A stretch of 64,000 nt of DNA from NCBI GenBank assembly GCA_016929595.1, contig JAFGIN010000027.1, positions 62,001 to 126,000 on the forward strand. Reading direction: 5' to 3'. The position numbers and the translations under genes are program-made. Shown piece after piece: positions 39,033-48,604 of this stretch. Under the pieces are notes generated by a model. The model saw nothing but the letters and a program-made list of their open reading frames with translations. It was not told where the DNA came from and ran no database searches. The stretch is from Chitinispirillaceae bacterium. Lineage in GTDB: Bacteria; Fibrobacterota; Chitinivibrionia; Chitinivibrionales; Chitinispirillaceae. Positions within the stretch are counted from its first letter, which is position 1. Each line of letters begins with the position of its first letter.

Positions 39033-40145
39033 TTATTTCTGATTAACGATAACAGTCCGTTGATTCATTTGTGAACCATTGTGACTATCATTAAAACATT
39101 TTCTATGAATTACAATACATTTATTACTACTATTTTTTGTGAGTCTCATTTTGGATAACAATCCTTGATGAGAACTGATCTTCTTTCCAGACAAATCAAA
39201 AAGAGTATTTATTGTATATGATGGTAATTGACTCTTCTGAATAACGTATTTATTGCTGTATGAATTTATTATATGCACCTTCTCTCCATATGTATATCGC
39301 ATTTTCAGCCATCGCTGGGCACAGATCTGCCCAATTTTGATATACCCGGCAGCCTTGTAATGTGTTCCATCAGTCGGAAACCCTTTGGTATCCATTGTAT
39401 CGACATTCTCGATTTTCTGACTTACAGCAATATCTGCAGCTCTGACTATTGCGTTATGGGTCCATTGGTTTTGCACATCGATCATGGGCAGGATTACAGG
39501 AAGGTCTGATACTTTAACTTCAGCCCGAATATCATTAATGAGATTTGTGAGATTTTTTTCATAAGCATTTGCGTAACCCTTGTCATAAGCGTCAAACTCA
39601 CCTTGAAACCATACAAATCCAGCCCATCTTGGCGTATATTTACTTGTATCAAATGCAGATGAAAAAGATTTCATAGCAGCATCAATCGTGCTCATCATTT
39701 GTTTATAGAGGTTTCCCTCTTTACCATTATTTGAGCTCGGAGGTAGCCACTCTTCAGCCTTTGCAAGATATGTCCCGCCGACAGCATGCTTGATAAATGC
39801 AATTCTGATCCCCGGCATCGAATCTGATAATGTCCGCCCGAAAGAAAGCTCTGGTCCCAGAAATGAACTGAAGGCACCAAACCCTGGCCCTAATGTCAGC
39901 CACTTATTCTTTTTTCCATTATCCCCATCTCCATTCATGAATATTTTTACGCTATCGACACTTTTCTTCTGATCAGCATTGAGATCATTAACTGATCCAA
40001 AATAGCCTGACATATTCGATTGACCCGACAGCAGAAAAACCGGTACTTCGGATTTTCCATAAGAAATCATCGTGCAACAGAAAACTATTATAATAACTGC
40101 GTATATAAATTTTAAACACGAGGATAACTTTATATATTCAATCAT
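39033..40145 (-). CDS. CE6-type acetyl (xylan) esterase, SASA domain, secreted
   Basis: A 370-residue SGNH-type esterase. Signal peptide, then the SASA/DUF303 domain (about 33-275) with the nucleophile block LLSGQSNMSGY, the glycine/Asn blocks AVGGTYL and WFQGEFDA, and the catalytic DGTHY. The tail (about 300-370, YTINTLFDLSGKKISSH...) is sorting-tail-like but poorly conserved beyond its first half. The ATG has GGAG five bases upstream. CE6 enzymes remove acetyl groups from xylan. One CATGGAC-N6-GTCCAC element lies 177 bases upstream, between this gene and the divergent TIGR02147 regulator. Confidence 0.9.
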   Translation of the reverse strand: MIEYIKLSSCLKFIYAVIIIVFCCTMISYGKSEVPVFLLSGQSNMSGYFGSVNDLNADQKKSVDSVKIFMNGDGDNGKKNKWLTLGPGFGAFSSFLGPELSFGRTLSDSMPGIRIAFIKHAVGGTYLAKAEEWLPPSSNNGKEGNLYKQMMSTIDAAMKSFSSAFDTSKYTPRWAGFVWFQGEFDAYDKGYANAYEKNLTNLINDIRAEVKVSDLPVILPMIDVQNQWTHNAIVRAADIAVSQKIENVDTMDTKGFPTDGTHYKAAGYIKIGQICAQRWLKMRYTYGEKVHIINSYSNKYVIQKSQLPSYTINTLFDLSGKKISSHQGLLSKMRLTKNSSNKCIVIHRKCFNDSHNGSQMNQRTVIVNQK

Positions 40146-40524
40146 TTTGTCTCCATTAGTATTAAGCTACTCATAATCTATCTCAAGGAACTGCTACTCT
40201 GAGTGTAACAGGTATCAAATAAAAAGAACAATTTAAAAAACTTTCTCCAGATATGTTTTTTTTTAATGTAACACAAAAGGTAAAAAAATGAATGAGTTTT
40301 GTTCTACTGGTTTGAAAGTTCCATGGACCATGATGTCCACAAGGTAGTTTTGTTACCAATTTTACTATTTTTTTTAATCGTGTAAATATTTTTATATTTA
40401 TTGAGGCGTGTTAGGTATCTGTGATTAATTATTTTAATATTAAAGGTTTAAATGACATTATTCATACTAAATACCCCATAAAAAAAGATAAATTTGTTAC
40501 CTGAAATGTTATATATTATTGTAT
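40146..40524. other. Divergent promoter region CE6 / TIGR02147 copy 2
   Basis: AT-rich, no gene; holds one CATGGAC-N6-GTCCAC element almost exactly midway between the two divergent starts. Confidence 0.6.
40322..40340 (+). promoter_or_regulatory. CATGGAC-N6-GTCCAC element, copy 4
   Basis: Spacer CATGAT. Midway between the CE6 esterase (177 bases away) and the TIGR02147 regulator (about 184 bases away), so it could serve either or both. Confidence 0.7.
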
Positions 40525-41394
40525 ATGAATCAGCATACTGAAACTAAAGTGGATATTTATCATTATTTTGACTATCGCGAATATCTTAATGCTGTCTATA
40601 CTGTGAGGAAGCAGAAGAAAAGTGGCTTTTCACATCGTCTTTTTTCCCATGAAGCTGGTATTACAAGCCCGAACTATCTTTTTCGGGTTCTGAAAGGGGA
40701 ACGTACCCTCAATGGCGATTATATAGAGAAATTTTGTCATGCCCTTCATCTGACCGGTAATAAAAAAAAGTATTTCACCACACTGGTTTATTTCAATAAT
40801 GAAACTCAATCCTCGACAAAAGAGAGGTATCTTCAATCACTCCTGTCGATCCGATACCGTAGAGGCATTCATAGAATAGATGATAAAAAGCTCCAATTCT
40901 TCAGCAAATGGTATTACCCTGTCATTCGGGAACTTGCAGTAATAATAGATTTCAGGGGAGATTTTAATCTTCTCGCAAGAAGCTGTCATCCCCGCATTAC
41001 CGCACAGCAATGTGAGAACGCAGTATCGTATCTGTTAAAAAATGGATTCCTCGAAAAAAATAAAAATGGTACATTTAAAAGATCCGATCCGGTAATTTCC
41101 AGCGGTGATGAGGTAAAATCTGTTGTTTTGAGAAACTATCATAAACAGACATTAAACCAAAGTATTGATGCACTGAACACTATAGCTCCGGAAAATCGTG
41201 ATATTTCATCGGTAACTCTCTGTGTTTCAAAAAAGACCTATCTTGCAATGAAAAAAGAGATCCAGGATTTCCGCAAGCGATTGCTGTCAATGGCCAGAGA
41301 GGACAAAAATCCGGAAATGGTATGCCTTGCAGGTTTTCAATTGTTTCCACGTTCCAGGATAGATCTTGATACAGGGAGTACGCATGAAGATTAA
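40525..41394 (+). CDS. TIGR02147 family (DUF4423) regulator, copy 2
   Basis: A 289-residue paralogue of the protein at 25605-26471, with the same blocks in the same order: 'IYHYFDYREYLNAVY', a helix-turn-helix (about 38-72, LFSHEAGITSPNYLFRVLKGERTL), 'FFSKWYYPVIRELAV', 'RITAQQCENAVSYLLKNGFLEKNKNG', and 'SSVTLCVSKKTYLAMKKEIQDFRKRLL...VCLAGFQLFPR'. I use the ATG at 40525; a TTG six bases earlier is possible and neither has a strong ribosome site. The gene overlaps the following lipoprotein gene by 11 bases. A DNA-binding role is likely from the helix-turn-helix. Confidence 0.92.
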   Translation: MNQHTETKVDIYHYFDYREYLNAVYTVRKQKKSGFSHRLFSHEAGITSPNYLFRVLKGERTLNGDYIEKFCHALHLTGNKKKYFTTLVYFNNETQSSTKERYLQSLLSIRYRRGIHRIDDKKLQFFSKWYYPVIRELAVIIDFRGDFNLLARSCHPRITAQQCENAVSYLLKNGFLEKNKNGTFKRSDPVISSGDEVKSVVLRNYHKQTLNQSIDALNTIAPENRDISSVTLCVSKKTYLAMKKEIQDFRKRLLSMAREDKNPEMVCLAGFQLFPRSRIDLDTGSTHED

Positions 41395-43057
41395 ATCGCA
41401 GGGAACGGGATTACATTTGACAGGATGGATTTGCAGCATTGTAACAATTGCTGTGTTCTTATCAGTTATGTATTGTGCACCCGACATATCGGGAGGTGGA
41501 TCTGAGGCCGGGAATGCACGGATTTCCGGGTTGGTAACCGATGAGGAGGGTAAACCAGCCTCAAATGTTAAAGTATCAATTGTTCCAGCAGATTATGATC
41601 CGGTAAAAGATCCCAAACCCGCCGCACCCTTTTATGCTACTACAGGTGCTGATGGCAAATATCACTTCACTATTGCTGACAGTGGAAAGTATTCAATATT
41701 TGCATGTCAGGAGTCTTCACACACATCGACATTACTTTCATATTTTGCGGGTAAAGGTGATGAAACCATTCCCTCATGCAAACTTCATAAACCCGGAGCT
41801 ATCAAAGTTCCATTGCCACCGGGAAGCGATACGGTAAACGGATACCTGTACATACCGGGGACTACGATATATGCACTCCTTCAACATGCAGTAACAAGCG
41901 TAATCATTGACTCTGTGCCATCCGGAATTATACCCGCAATAATGTATGCTGCTATTGGCAATAACAATGCAGTCGAAATAAGGAACAATGTGAATGTCGC
42001 CCCTGGAGATACTATAGCTATTATACTACCGCGATGGAAGTACTCCAGGCAACTGATTCTGAATACCTCTGTAACAGGTGCTGCTATTCAGGAGGATATC
42101 TATAATTTCCCAATACTGATACGACTTTCTTCTTTAAACTTCGATTTTACACAGGCAAAAACTGCCGGAGACGATATCCGTTTTACAAAAGCGGATGGAA
42201 CACCCCTTCCTCATGAAACCGAAGCGTGGGATGGTAACGATTACAGTGCGTCAATATGGGTAAAAATCGATACTGTATTTCAAAATAACGAAATGCAATC
42301 AATTATTATGCACTGGGGAAACCCCGATGCTGAGGACGTTTCAGAAAGTGCTCTGGTATTTGATACCTCCGATGGTTTTCAGGGGGTCTGGCATCTCAAT
42401 GAAAGGTCCGGTGATACAGTTCGTGATGCAACCCGAAACGGATATCATGGTATCACAACTGCCGATAGTACCTTCCCATCAATTACAAGTGGTACAATTG
42501 GAGGATGCTGCGCTTTTGATGGAGTAAACGATTTTATTACCATGCCCAATACAGCTGTGGGGAGATTGAATTTTGCACAGGACGGAAAATTCTCTGTTTC
42601 TGTATGGGTAAAGGCAGACACACTGATTGATTTACAGCAGACCCTTGTTTCAAAAGATAAATATCAATACTTCCTCTGGATCGATTCGACGACCTGGCAG
42701 TTCTGGGAGTTTCAGCATCGTACCGGCTGGATTGCATCAGAGTTCCCTGCACAAAGTAAGCAGTGGATCTTACTGACCGGAGTCTTTGATGGCTCGACAC
42801 AACAACTATATGTCAATGGGGTTCCCGCTTCAACCCAATCACTAAAAGTGGATAATTCTGCCAGGGATACAACAAGTGATCTGATTCTGGGTCGGGCACA
42901 TAAACCAGCTCCATTAATAGTTGAAAATGCAGGTATATGTTCGTTCAAAGGTTCTCTCGATGAAGTTCGTATTACCAGCACGGTGCACAGTGCTGCATGG
43001 GTGCGCTTGTGTTACATGAATCAACGAAGTGATGACCGATTGGTGATTTTTAAATGA
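41384..43057 (+). CDS. DUF2341/LamG surface lipoprotein, copy 2
   Basis: A 557-residue paralogue of the protein at 23884-25608. The anchor ends VMYC, followed by the shared linker motif GSEAGNARIS; then a carboxypeptidase-regulatory-like repeat (about 42-110), a second sandwich (to about 200), DUF2341 (about 215-320, AGDDIRFTKADGTPLPHETEAWDG) and LamG (about 325-555, FSVSVWVKAD, LTGVFDGSTQQLYVNGV, DEVRITSTVHSAAWVRLCYMNQRSDD). The ATG at 41384 follows AGGGAG. The modular esterase at 43096 starts 38 bases downstream on the same strand, so regulator, lipoprotein and enzyme form one unit. Confidence 0.87.
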   Translation: MKIKSQGTGLHLTGWICSIVTIAVFLSVMYCAPDISGGGSEAGNARISGLVTDEEGKPASNVKVSIVPADYDPVKDPKPAAPFYATTGADGKYHFTIADSGKYSIFACQESSHTSTLLSYFAGKGDETIPSCKLHKPGAIKVPLPPGSDTVNGYLYIPGTTIYALLQHAVTSVIIDSVPSGIIPAIMYAAIGNNNAVEIRNNVNVAPGDTIAIILPRWKYSRQLILNTSVTGAAIQEDIYNFPILIRLSSLNFDFTQAKTAGDDIRFTKADGTPLPHETEAWDGNDYSASIWVKIDTVFQNNEMQSIIMHWGNPDAEDVSESALVFDTSDGFQGVWHLNERSGDTVRDATRNGYHGITTADSTFPSITSGTIGGCCAFDGVNDFITMPNTAVGRLNFAQDGKFSVSVWVKADTLIDLQQTLVSKDKYQYFLWIDSTTWQFWEFQHRTGWIASEFPAQSKQWILLTGVFDGSTQQLYVNGVPASTQSLKVDNSARDTTSDLILGRAHKPAPLIVENAGICSFKGSLDEVRITSTVHSAAWVRLCYMNQRSDDRLVIFK

Positions 43058-43095
43058 CGAATGAAAGAATACCACATTTTCAAAAGGAGCTAGGT

Positions 43096-44562
43096 ATGTC
43101 AAAACATCTCCTGAGCAGTCTTGTTGTATTGTTAAGTATGACAATTAACGCGCAAACTATTGACTTACACGGTAAAATTACCAGTAAGTCCGGAACTGCG
43201 GTTTCCGGAGCAATTGTAACTCTTGTCAAACAGGGTGTTAAGGATACGACCGGTGCGGATGGTACGTATTCAATCACCAAATCTTCAGTTGCAATTTTAC
43301 CGCAACTGTTACCTCAAAACAAGGTTCTATCTATTGATAAGGGTTGTCTGGCACTTTCTCTCCCTGAAGCATCAACGGTTAAAATCAACATTTTTGATAT
43401 AAACGGTAATCTTCTTAAAAAGGAGCAGGCGCAGACTGTTCCCGCAGGGTTCTACCGTTTTAACATTGAGAAAAACATAAGCACAGCCAGAGTTTTAATT
43501 ATCAGAGCGACAATTGACCAGGATGAAATAACATTCCGTTATATTCCGTTGAAAACCGGCAACTATAATTTAGCAGGCACAATTGACGGTTTCTTGCCAC
43601 CTGGCGGGAAACTTGCAAAAATTGCAGCGATTGACGATACTCTAAAAGTCACCGCTGCCGGCTTTACACCAAAATCAGTGTCAATCTCAAGCTATGAACA
43701 GGAACTCAATATTACTCTGGATTCAGCTTCAGTTGGAGATGCAGGGCGTAGTGCTGGTTGTGGAAAGGCAACGACGCTCAAGGGACAGACAGAACTTAAG
43801 ATCACATCCGGAGGCAAAGAACGCTCATATTTTATCCGTCTTCCTGACGACTACGATAACAACCATCCTTATCGTTTTATAGTTTCGATACACGCACTTA
43901 CTGGCTACGCAGTTGATGTCGCGAATCAAAAGGGCTATGAATACTACGGACTGTGGAATTTAGCGAATCCAAAAAACGGAAAAGGAACAACAATTTTTGT
44001 CTCCCCACAAGGTTTAAAATCAAATATAATGGGTGGCAATTATACTGGCTGGTCAAATACTGGTGGTGAAGACGTTGAGTTTATACGTAGTATAATTACC
44101 AAATACGAAAATGAACTCTGTATAGACACTACTCGTATCTTTGCCGAAGGTTTCAGTATGGGTGGTTCCATGTCGTATGCATTAGCTTGTGCTCTCCCCG
44201 GCAAGATACGAGCGGTTGCTGTTCATTCTGGCGGTAGAATGAGTGGTTGTGATACATTACATCGGGGCCCTGTTGCATACTTCATGACACATGGTAACCT
44301 TGATTCAATGTGTACCTACCCAAGTTATGGTGTACCTGAAGCTCAGGATATCGCCCGCTTGAATGGATGTAAAAACCTGGATATAGTCAAAGAATTAAAA
44401 CCCACAGATAACAGCGGAAACACTCCTGTATGTGGTAGCTTTCAGGACTGTAAAACCGGATATCCCTGTCGTGCATGTATCTTTGTAGGAAAACACGCTT
44501 ACAACCCCGGAAATAATGGTTGGGTAGCAGATTCATCGTGGAAGTGGTTTCTTCAGTTCTAA
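43096..44562 (+). CDS. Modular secreted esterase, paralogue of the 37563-38984 enzyme
   Basis: A 488-residue enzyme with the same plan as its paralogue: signal peptide ending NAQ, regulatory-like strands (IDLHGKITSKSGTAVSGAIVTL), an inserted tail-like sandwich (about 90-155, VKINIFDINGNLLKKEQAQTVPAGFYRF), return of the first domain, and an alpha/beta-hydrolase domain (about 230-488) with GCGK, HALTGYAVD, the elbow GFSMGGS and a C-terminal GKHAYNPGNN in place of GGHT. The replacement of the usual GGH by GKH near the catalytic His is unusual. The ATG at 43096 has AAAGGAG upstream. Probably acts on ferulic or acetyl esters of hemicellulose. Confidence 0.87.
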   Translation: MSKHLLSSLVVLLSMTINAQTIDLHGKITSKSGTAVSGAIVTLVKQGVKDTTGADGTYSITKSSVAILPQLLPQNKVLSIDKGCLALSLPEASTVKINIFDINGNLLKKEQAQTVPAGFYRFNIEKNISTARVLIIRATIDQDEITFRYIPLKTGNYNLAGTIDGFLPPGGKLAKIAAIDDTLKVTAAGFTPKSVSISSYEQELNITLDSASVGDAGRSAGCGKATTLKGQTELKITSGGKERSYFIRLPDDYDNNHPYRFIVSIHALTGYAVDVANQKGYEYYGLWNLANPKNGKGTTIFVSPQGLKSNIMGGNYTGWSNTGGEDVEFIRSIITKYENELCIDTTRIFAEGFSMGGSMSYALACALPGKIRAVAVHSGGRMSGCDTLHRGPVAYFMTHGNLDSMCTYPSYGVPEAQDIARLNGCKNLDIVKELKPTDNSGNTPVCGSFQDCKTGYPCRACIFVGKHAYNPGNNGWVADSSWKWFLQF

Positions 44563-44633
44563 AATGAATGAATTTTTATAAAATGTAATTCTATTTATTA
44601 TCGATTCTGCTGCGAAGGACAATCCCCCCTGTG

Positions 44634-44667
44634 TTCCCCCCTCTTTTCGCTCTTTTCGAGGGGGGAA
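44634..44667. terminator. Strong G/C hairpin between convergent genes
   Basis: Stem TTCCCCCCTC / GAGGGGGGAA (10 bp) with a 14-base loop. No long T-run follows, but its place between the stops of the esterase and the Ig/InlB protein suits a bidirectional terminator. A second hairpin (CCCGCTG / CAGCGGG, 44718-44737) follows. Confidence 0.55.
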
Positions 44668-44753
44668 ATCTGCAGTATCAGCTCTTTGATCCGTAAGAAT
44701 TACCCACTCAATTTTTCCCCGCTGAATATACAGCGGGTAACTACAAAAATTTA

Positions 44754-47700
44754 TCATTTATTGCAAGCAGCTACATGCCATGTACCACTAGTAATTCTAT
44801 TTCCGGAGAGATCTGTGACAACGCAATAGTAATTATTCACTTCCCACTCATTTTCGGTGGTTATAGAAGGTCCTGTTGCCGGTAGTATATTATCCATAAA
44901 CACAACAGAATGCCATTCATATGAAGCTGCACAAGTGGAAGTGCTCACAGTAATTACTGGGTTACAACTACCAGATCCACCAATGTCAAGATCCTGACCA
45001 TAAGCTGGAGTGACCGTCATCGTGGGATATGCCCAAATCGCGTACAATGTCACATTGCCTACACCCATCGTATAGGGCGATTGATCATTATATATAGCTG
45101 CACCATTGGGAGAAGTCGCCCACCCGACGAAGTACATACAAGACTCAGAAAAACCGATTGGAGTCAGGTTCTCTTGCGAACCGCAAGCGATATTCTGTGA
45201 GAGCATAATGCCAGCCGCAGAAGTATTATTTCTATCAAATGTTATTTTGTAAAGATTAGCTTTCCATTTCGCATACAGTGTCACATTTGTAGTGCCCATC
45301 TTATAGCCTTGTTGATTCGAATATGAGACTGCCCCAGACGAAGATGTTGCCCACCCATCAAAAGTCCACCCCTCTTTTGCAAACGCATTTGCTTTCAGTG
45401 GTGCAGATGAACCACTCGCAATTGTCTGAGGTGTCATTGACCCGGTAGCGTTCAGGTCGTTTTTATTAAAGGTAATCGTTAGATCCTGAGCTTTCCATTT
45501 CGCATAAAGCGTCACGTTTGCAGTACCCATTGAAAAGTCGTCCTGATCTGCATATATCGCCGCTCCGTCTGCTTCGGTCGCCCACCCTTCAAAACTCCAT
45601 GCTGCTTTTGTAAAACTATTAGGAGTAAGTGATACCGTTGTTCCTTCTGGAATGCTTTGAGCAGACATCGTTCCAGAAGCAGCTGGATCATTTTTGTTGA
45701 ATGTTAAAGTGTGGGTATTCTGCTTCCATTTTGCATACAAGGTCACGTCAGCTGCGCCCATCGTATAACTAACGCCATCTTTGTAAACCACCTCACCAGC
45801 TGAACTTGCAGCCCACCCGTCAAATGTCCAGCCGGTTTTGACAAATGAATTTTTTGTCAATACTGCAGATGAGCCGCTCGCAATAGTCTGTTCTGCCATT
45901 GTACCAGTAGTAGCTGCATCGTTTTTATTAAACGTTATTGTATATAAGCTTTGTGTCCATTTGGCATAGAGCGTCACAGGACCATTCACAATGTCGGTAG
46001 TGAAATTCCATACAGAAGTAGCTGCAGAATCTTTGTACCAGCCTCCAAAATCATAACCACTACGTACTGGAACCGCAGGTTGAGTTACTTTTCCCCCCTC
46101 TGCAATCTGCTGATTCGCGGTGGCGGTAACTCCTTCACCAACAATAAAAGTAACCTTATATATCGGTTTTGCCGTTACTGTTAATATTGCAGTCACACTT
46201 GTATCACTGTTAATGGAATTGCCTGCAATGCAGAAATACTGTTTTCCATTGTCGGCTACACCAGCGTCGGTTATTGAATACATTGCACTGGTAGCTCCAG
46301 TGATAAGCTCTCCATTCCTGTACCATTGGTACGTAAGAGGTTCTTCTCCCCTTGCCGTGATAGTAAATGCTCCACTCCCCCCTTCATTCACCGTAGTGGC
46401 AACAGGCTCGCTGGTAATTACTGCTTTAAGTCGTATAGACACCACTGTTTTTGCAGAGGTAACAATTCCTTTAGTGTTGTTTACAATTACATAATAGGAT
46501 CCGGAATCAGTTGCAGTAACGCTGTTTTTACTAAATTCTGCACCCGTTTGTCCTGCCACTAATTCATCATTTTTGTACCACTTGTAAGTTAATGGTGATG
46601 TCCCGGCAGCAACAACTTTCAGAGATAGTGTTGTCCCCTCAATGACCTTTGAGGTCGCAGGCAGTTGTATTGTTATCGATGGTGCATCACCCGGTACGGT
46701 TGTATCATAAGTAACTATAAAAGCAAGTGTTCTGCTGTTCTTTTTCATCGACTTATCAACCGCTGTTATAGTAATCTCGGTCGGTTTTCCGTATTCAAGC
46801 CCTGTAACAACTCCCGAATAAATACTGTCCTGTTGAACAACTGCAGCCATCGTGATGCTGCCACATGTCATCGAAACGTTACCGATTCCCGCGTCACTGT
46901 CTTTTGCGATACAATTAACGGTAAGTTGTGATGTTCTGATCTTTTTACCATCGAGTGTTGGATCTACAAGTGAAAGCTGTGGTTTTACAGTATCTGAAGG
47001 GGTTATTGTAATTGTCATTTTAATCTGTGAAAGAGTAGTATTGTTTACAGCAGAGATTATTGCAGAAGCTGTGTTTTCATAACCGTAAGCAGGTGTCCAC
47101 TCCCATGCTGTATCGTTAATGGTACCTACGTCTGTACTAAATACCACATCACCAGTTTGTGGTTTAATAAAATACTGGCGAAGGTCATGTTTAAGCTGCT
47201 TGCCTTCAATTGCAGGGACTGCAACTTCGGTTCTGTTCCACAATAAAGCATCTACAGTACCCATTGTTACCTGATACCATGTTGTATCACTACGTTTACT
47301 GTTCGATACGATAATACCGATTTTTACAATACCGGCTTGAGCTGGCGTTACTTCGATACGCAATGAATCAGTTCCGGAAGTAACTATGGTAAATACTGCA
47401 GAGTCGAGTGGTGATTCCGTTATGAGTTTCATAGTTAATTTATCAGTATTATTTTTATTATCAACTGCAAAAAAGAGGGTATCAGAGGTACCAACGGGTA
47501 TTGAGTTTGGAATAGTAACGTTTGATGGGATCAGTGTTTCACCAGCATTAACGCGTATGCCTGTAAAAACGCTGTCGTATGCATAGACACCACCGTACAA
47601 TGCAGAAACAACAACCTTCAAAACAAACGTATCCGCAACAGAATAAGCCGTTATCACTCGCAATGAATCTTTCTGTCGTGAAAAAAGAGGCGTAAGTGTG

Positions 47701-48233
47701 ATACCTTTAGACGGTACTGCCGTAATTTTATATTCCGGAGGCAAAACAACTCCACTGGATGCGTTTGTTATGAAAAGCAGTGTATCTGTTTTCCCGATAG
47801 ACGTTTTGACCGGTGCTGGAGTTGCGGTGAAATATATTCCAGTCTCTCTGGACAATACAAACAGTGGTAATGTATCACACTTATCCTGCAACCCCCTATC
47901 CTTGTATTGAGCATTCACAAAAACAGTACAGGGACCGGTAATATCGAATCTTGGTTTTAAATAGACGGTGTCTTCCATTCGCAGAGTATCTGTGGAAAAT
48001 GAAGTATTGAAAACACCACATGATGTTGTCACCGAAACATTATGAAAATGCTGCGGAAAAAACAACTCAACTCCTATCGTTGGTTCATCCCCCTGATGTA
48101 ACAAAACATCATCGACAAGCAAATAAACATCTGCGTTATTGGGGTCTTGAGACGGATTCTGTGGTAGACAAAATAGAAATGTTGCGATATAAAAGAATAA
48201 CAGCGAGAATGAAATGAGTGGCTTTTTTTTCAT
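44754..48233 (-). CDS. Surface protein with Ig-like domains and five InlB-type repeats
   Basis: A 1159-residue exported protein, possibly a lipoprotein (leader ends LFC). The N-terminal half has beta-sandwich domains including putative-Ig-type units. From about 520 to 690 come two immunoglobulin-like repeats (LTYKWYKNDELVAGQTGAEFSK; LTYQWYRNGELITGATSAMYSI). Five InlB/Listeria-Bacteroides repeats (about 690-1070) follow, each ending VTLYAKW or VTLYAIW and mostly containing ITFNKND and WTFDGWA. The end is a Cys-containing sandwich; there is no sorting tail. Such repeats usually form rigid adhesive stalks. The ATG follows GAGGA. A canonical CRP-type palindrome lies 170 bases upstream. Confidence 0.85.
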   Translation of the reverse strand: MKKKPLISFSLLFFYIATFLFCLPQNPSQDPNNADVYLLVDDVLLHQGDEPTIGVELFFPQHFHNVSVTTSCGVFNTSFSTDTLRMEDTVYLKPRFDITGPCTVFVNAQYKDRGLQDKCDTLPLFVLSRETGIYFTATPAPVKTSIGKTDTLLFITNASSGVVLPPEYKITAVPSKGITLTPLFSRQKDSLRVITAYSVADTFVLKVVVSALYGGVYAYDSVFTGIRVNAGETLIPSNVTIPNSIPVGTSDTLFFAVDNKNNTDKLTMKLITESPLDSAVFTIVTSGTDSLRIEVTPAQAGIVKIGIIVSNSKRSDTTWYQVTMGTVDALLWNRTEVAVPAIEGKQLKHDLRQYFIKPQTGDVVFSTDVGTINDTAWEWTPAYGYENTASAIISAVNNTTLSQIKMTITITPSDTVKPQLSLVDPTLDGKKIRTSQLTVNCIAKDSDAGIGNVSMTCGSITMAAVVQQDSIYSGVVTGLEYGKPTEITITAVDKSMKKNSRTLAFIVTYDTTVPGDAPSITIQLPATSKVIEGTTLSLKVVAAGTSPLTYKWYKNDELVAGQTGAEFSKNSVTATDSGSYYVIVNNTKGIVTSAKTVVSIRLKAVITSEPVATTVNEGGSGAFTITARGEEPLTYQWYRNGELITGATSAMYSITDAGVADNGKQYFCIAGNSINSDTSVTAILTVTAKPIYKVTFIVGEGVTATANQQIAEGGKVTQPAVPVRSGYDFGGWYKDSAATSVWNFTTDIVNGPVTLYAKWTQSLYTITFNKNDAATTGTMAEQTIASGSSAVLTKNSFVKTGWTFDGWAASSAGEVVYKDGVSYTMGAADVTLYAKWKQNTHTLTFNKNDPAASGTMSAQSIPEGTTVSLTPNSFTKAAWSFEGWATEADGAAIYADQDDFSMGTANVTLYAKWKAQDLTITFNKNDLNATGSMTPQTIASGSSAPLKANAFAKEGWTFDGWATSSSGAVSYSNQQGYKMGTTNVTLYAKWKANLYKITFDRNNTSAAGIMLSQNIACGSQENLTPIGFSESCMYFVGWATSPNGAAIYNDQSPYTMGVGNVTLYAIWAYPTMTVTPAYGQDLDIGGSGSCNPVITVSTSTCAASYEWHSVVFMDNILPATGPSITTENEWEVNNYYCVVTDLSGNRITSGTWHVAACNK

Positions 48234-48604
48234 ATAATCCTCATCTTCCTTACTGACGGTTATTGGAAATTATATACTGTATTTTATTAGCTATGTATTT
48301 TTCTTTACAAAAAGAACGTATTCCCTGAATAATTGAACAGCTTTATCTAACTATTTAATTCAGGTGCGTACAGGGAATATAATTATTAAATACAGAAAAA
48401 AGTGTGACGGAAATCACATTGGCGTTTTTTTTAGAGTTTTTTCTAAAGCGTTAAAATATTGTGATGACAACGTTGAATTAATAATCTGATGAATTCCTTT
48501 ATATTATCTCGCAGCTGGAAGAATAGAGTGCGTTTTAATGCCAACCGGAACCAGTATTGTTTTTCCGGAAATTCACCCCCACTTCTTTTAATAGTATTTA
48601 AGTA
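48234..48604. other. Intergenic region upstream of the Ig/InlB gene
   Basis: Holds the CRP-like palindrome. Otherwise AT-rich, with no gene recognised. Confidence 0.4.
48403..48418. promoter_or_regulatory. CRP-consensus palindrome TGTGA-N6-TCACA
   Basis: Perfect match to the classical CRP/cAMP-receptor consensus, spacer CGGAAA. It is 170 bases upstream of the minus-strand Ig/InlB gene start, in a leader-sized gap. No CRP gene is in the window, so binding is inferred from the motif alone. Confidence 0.55.
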
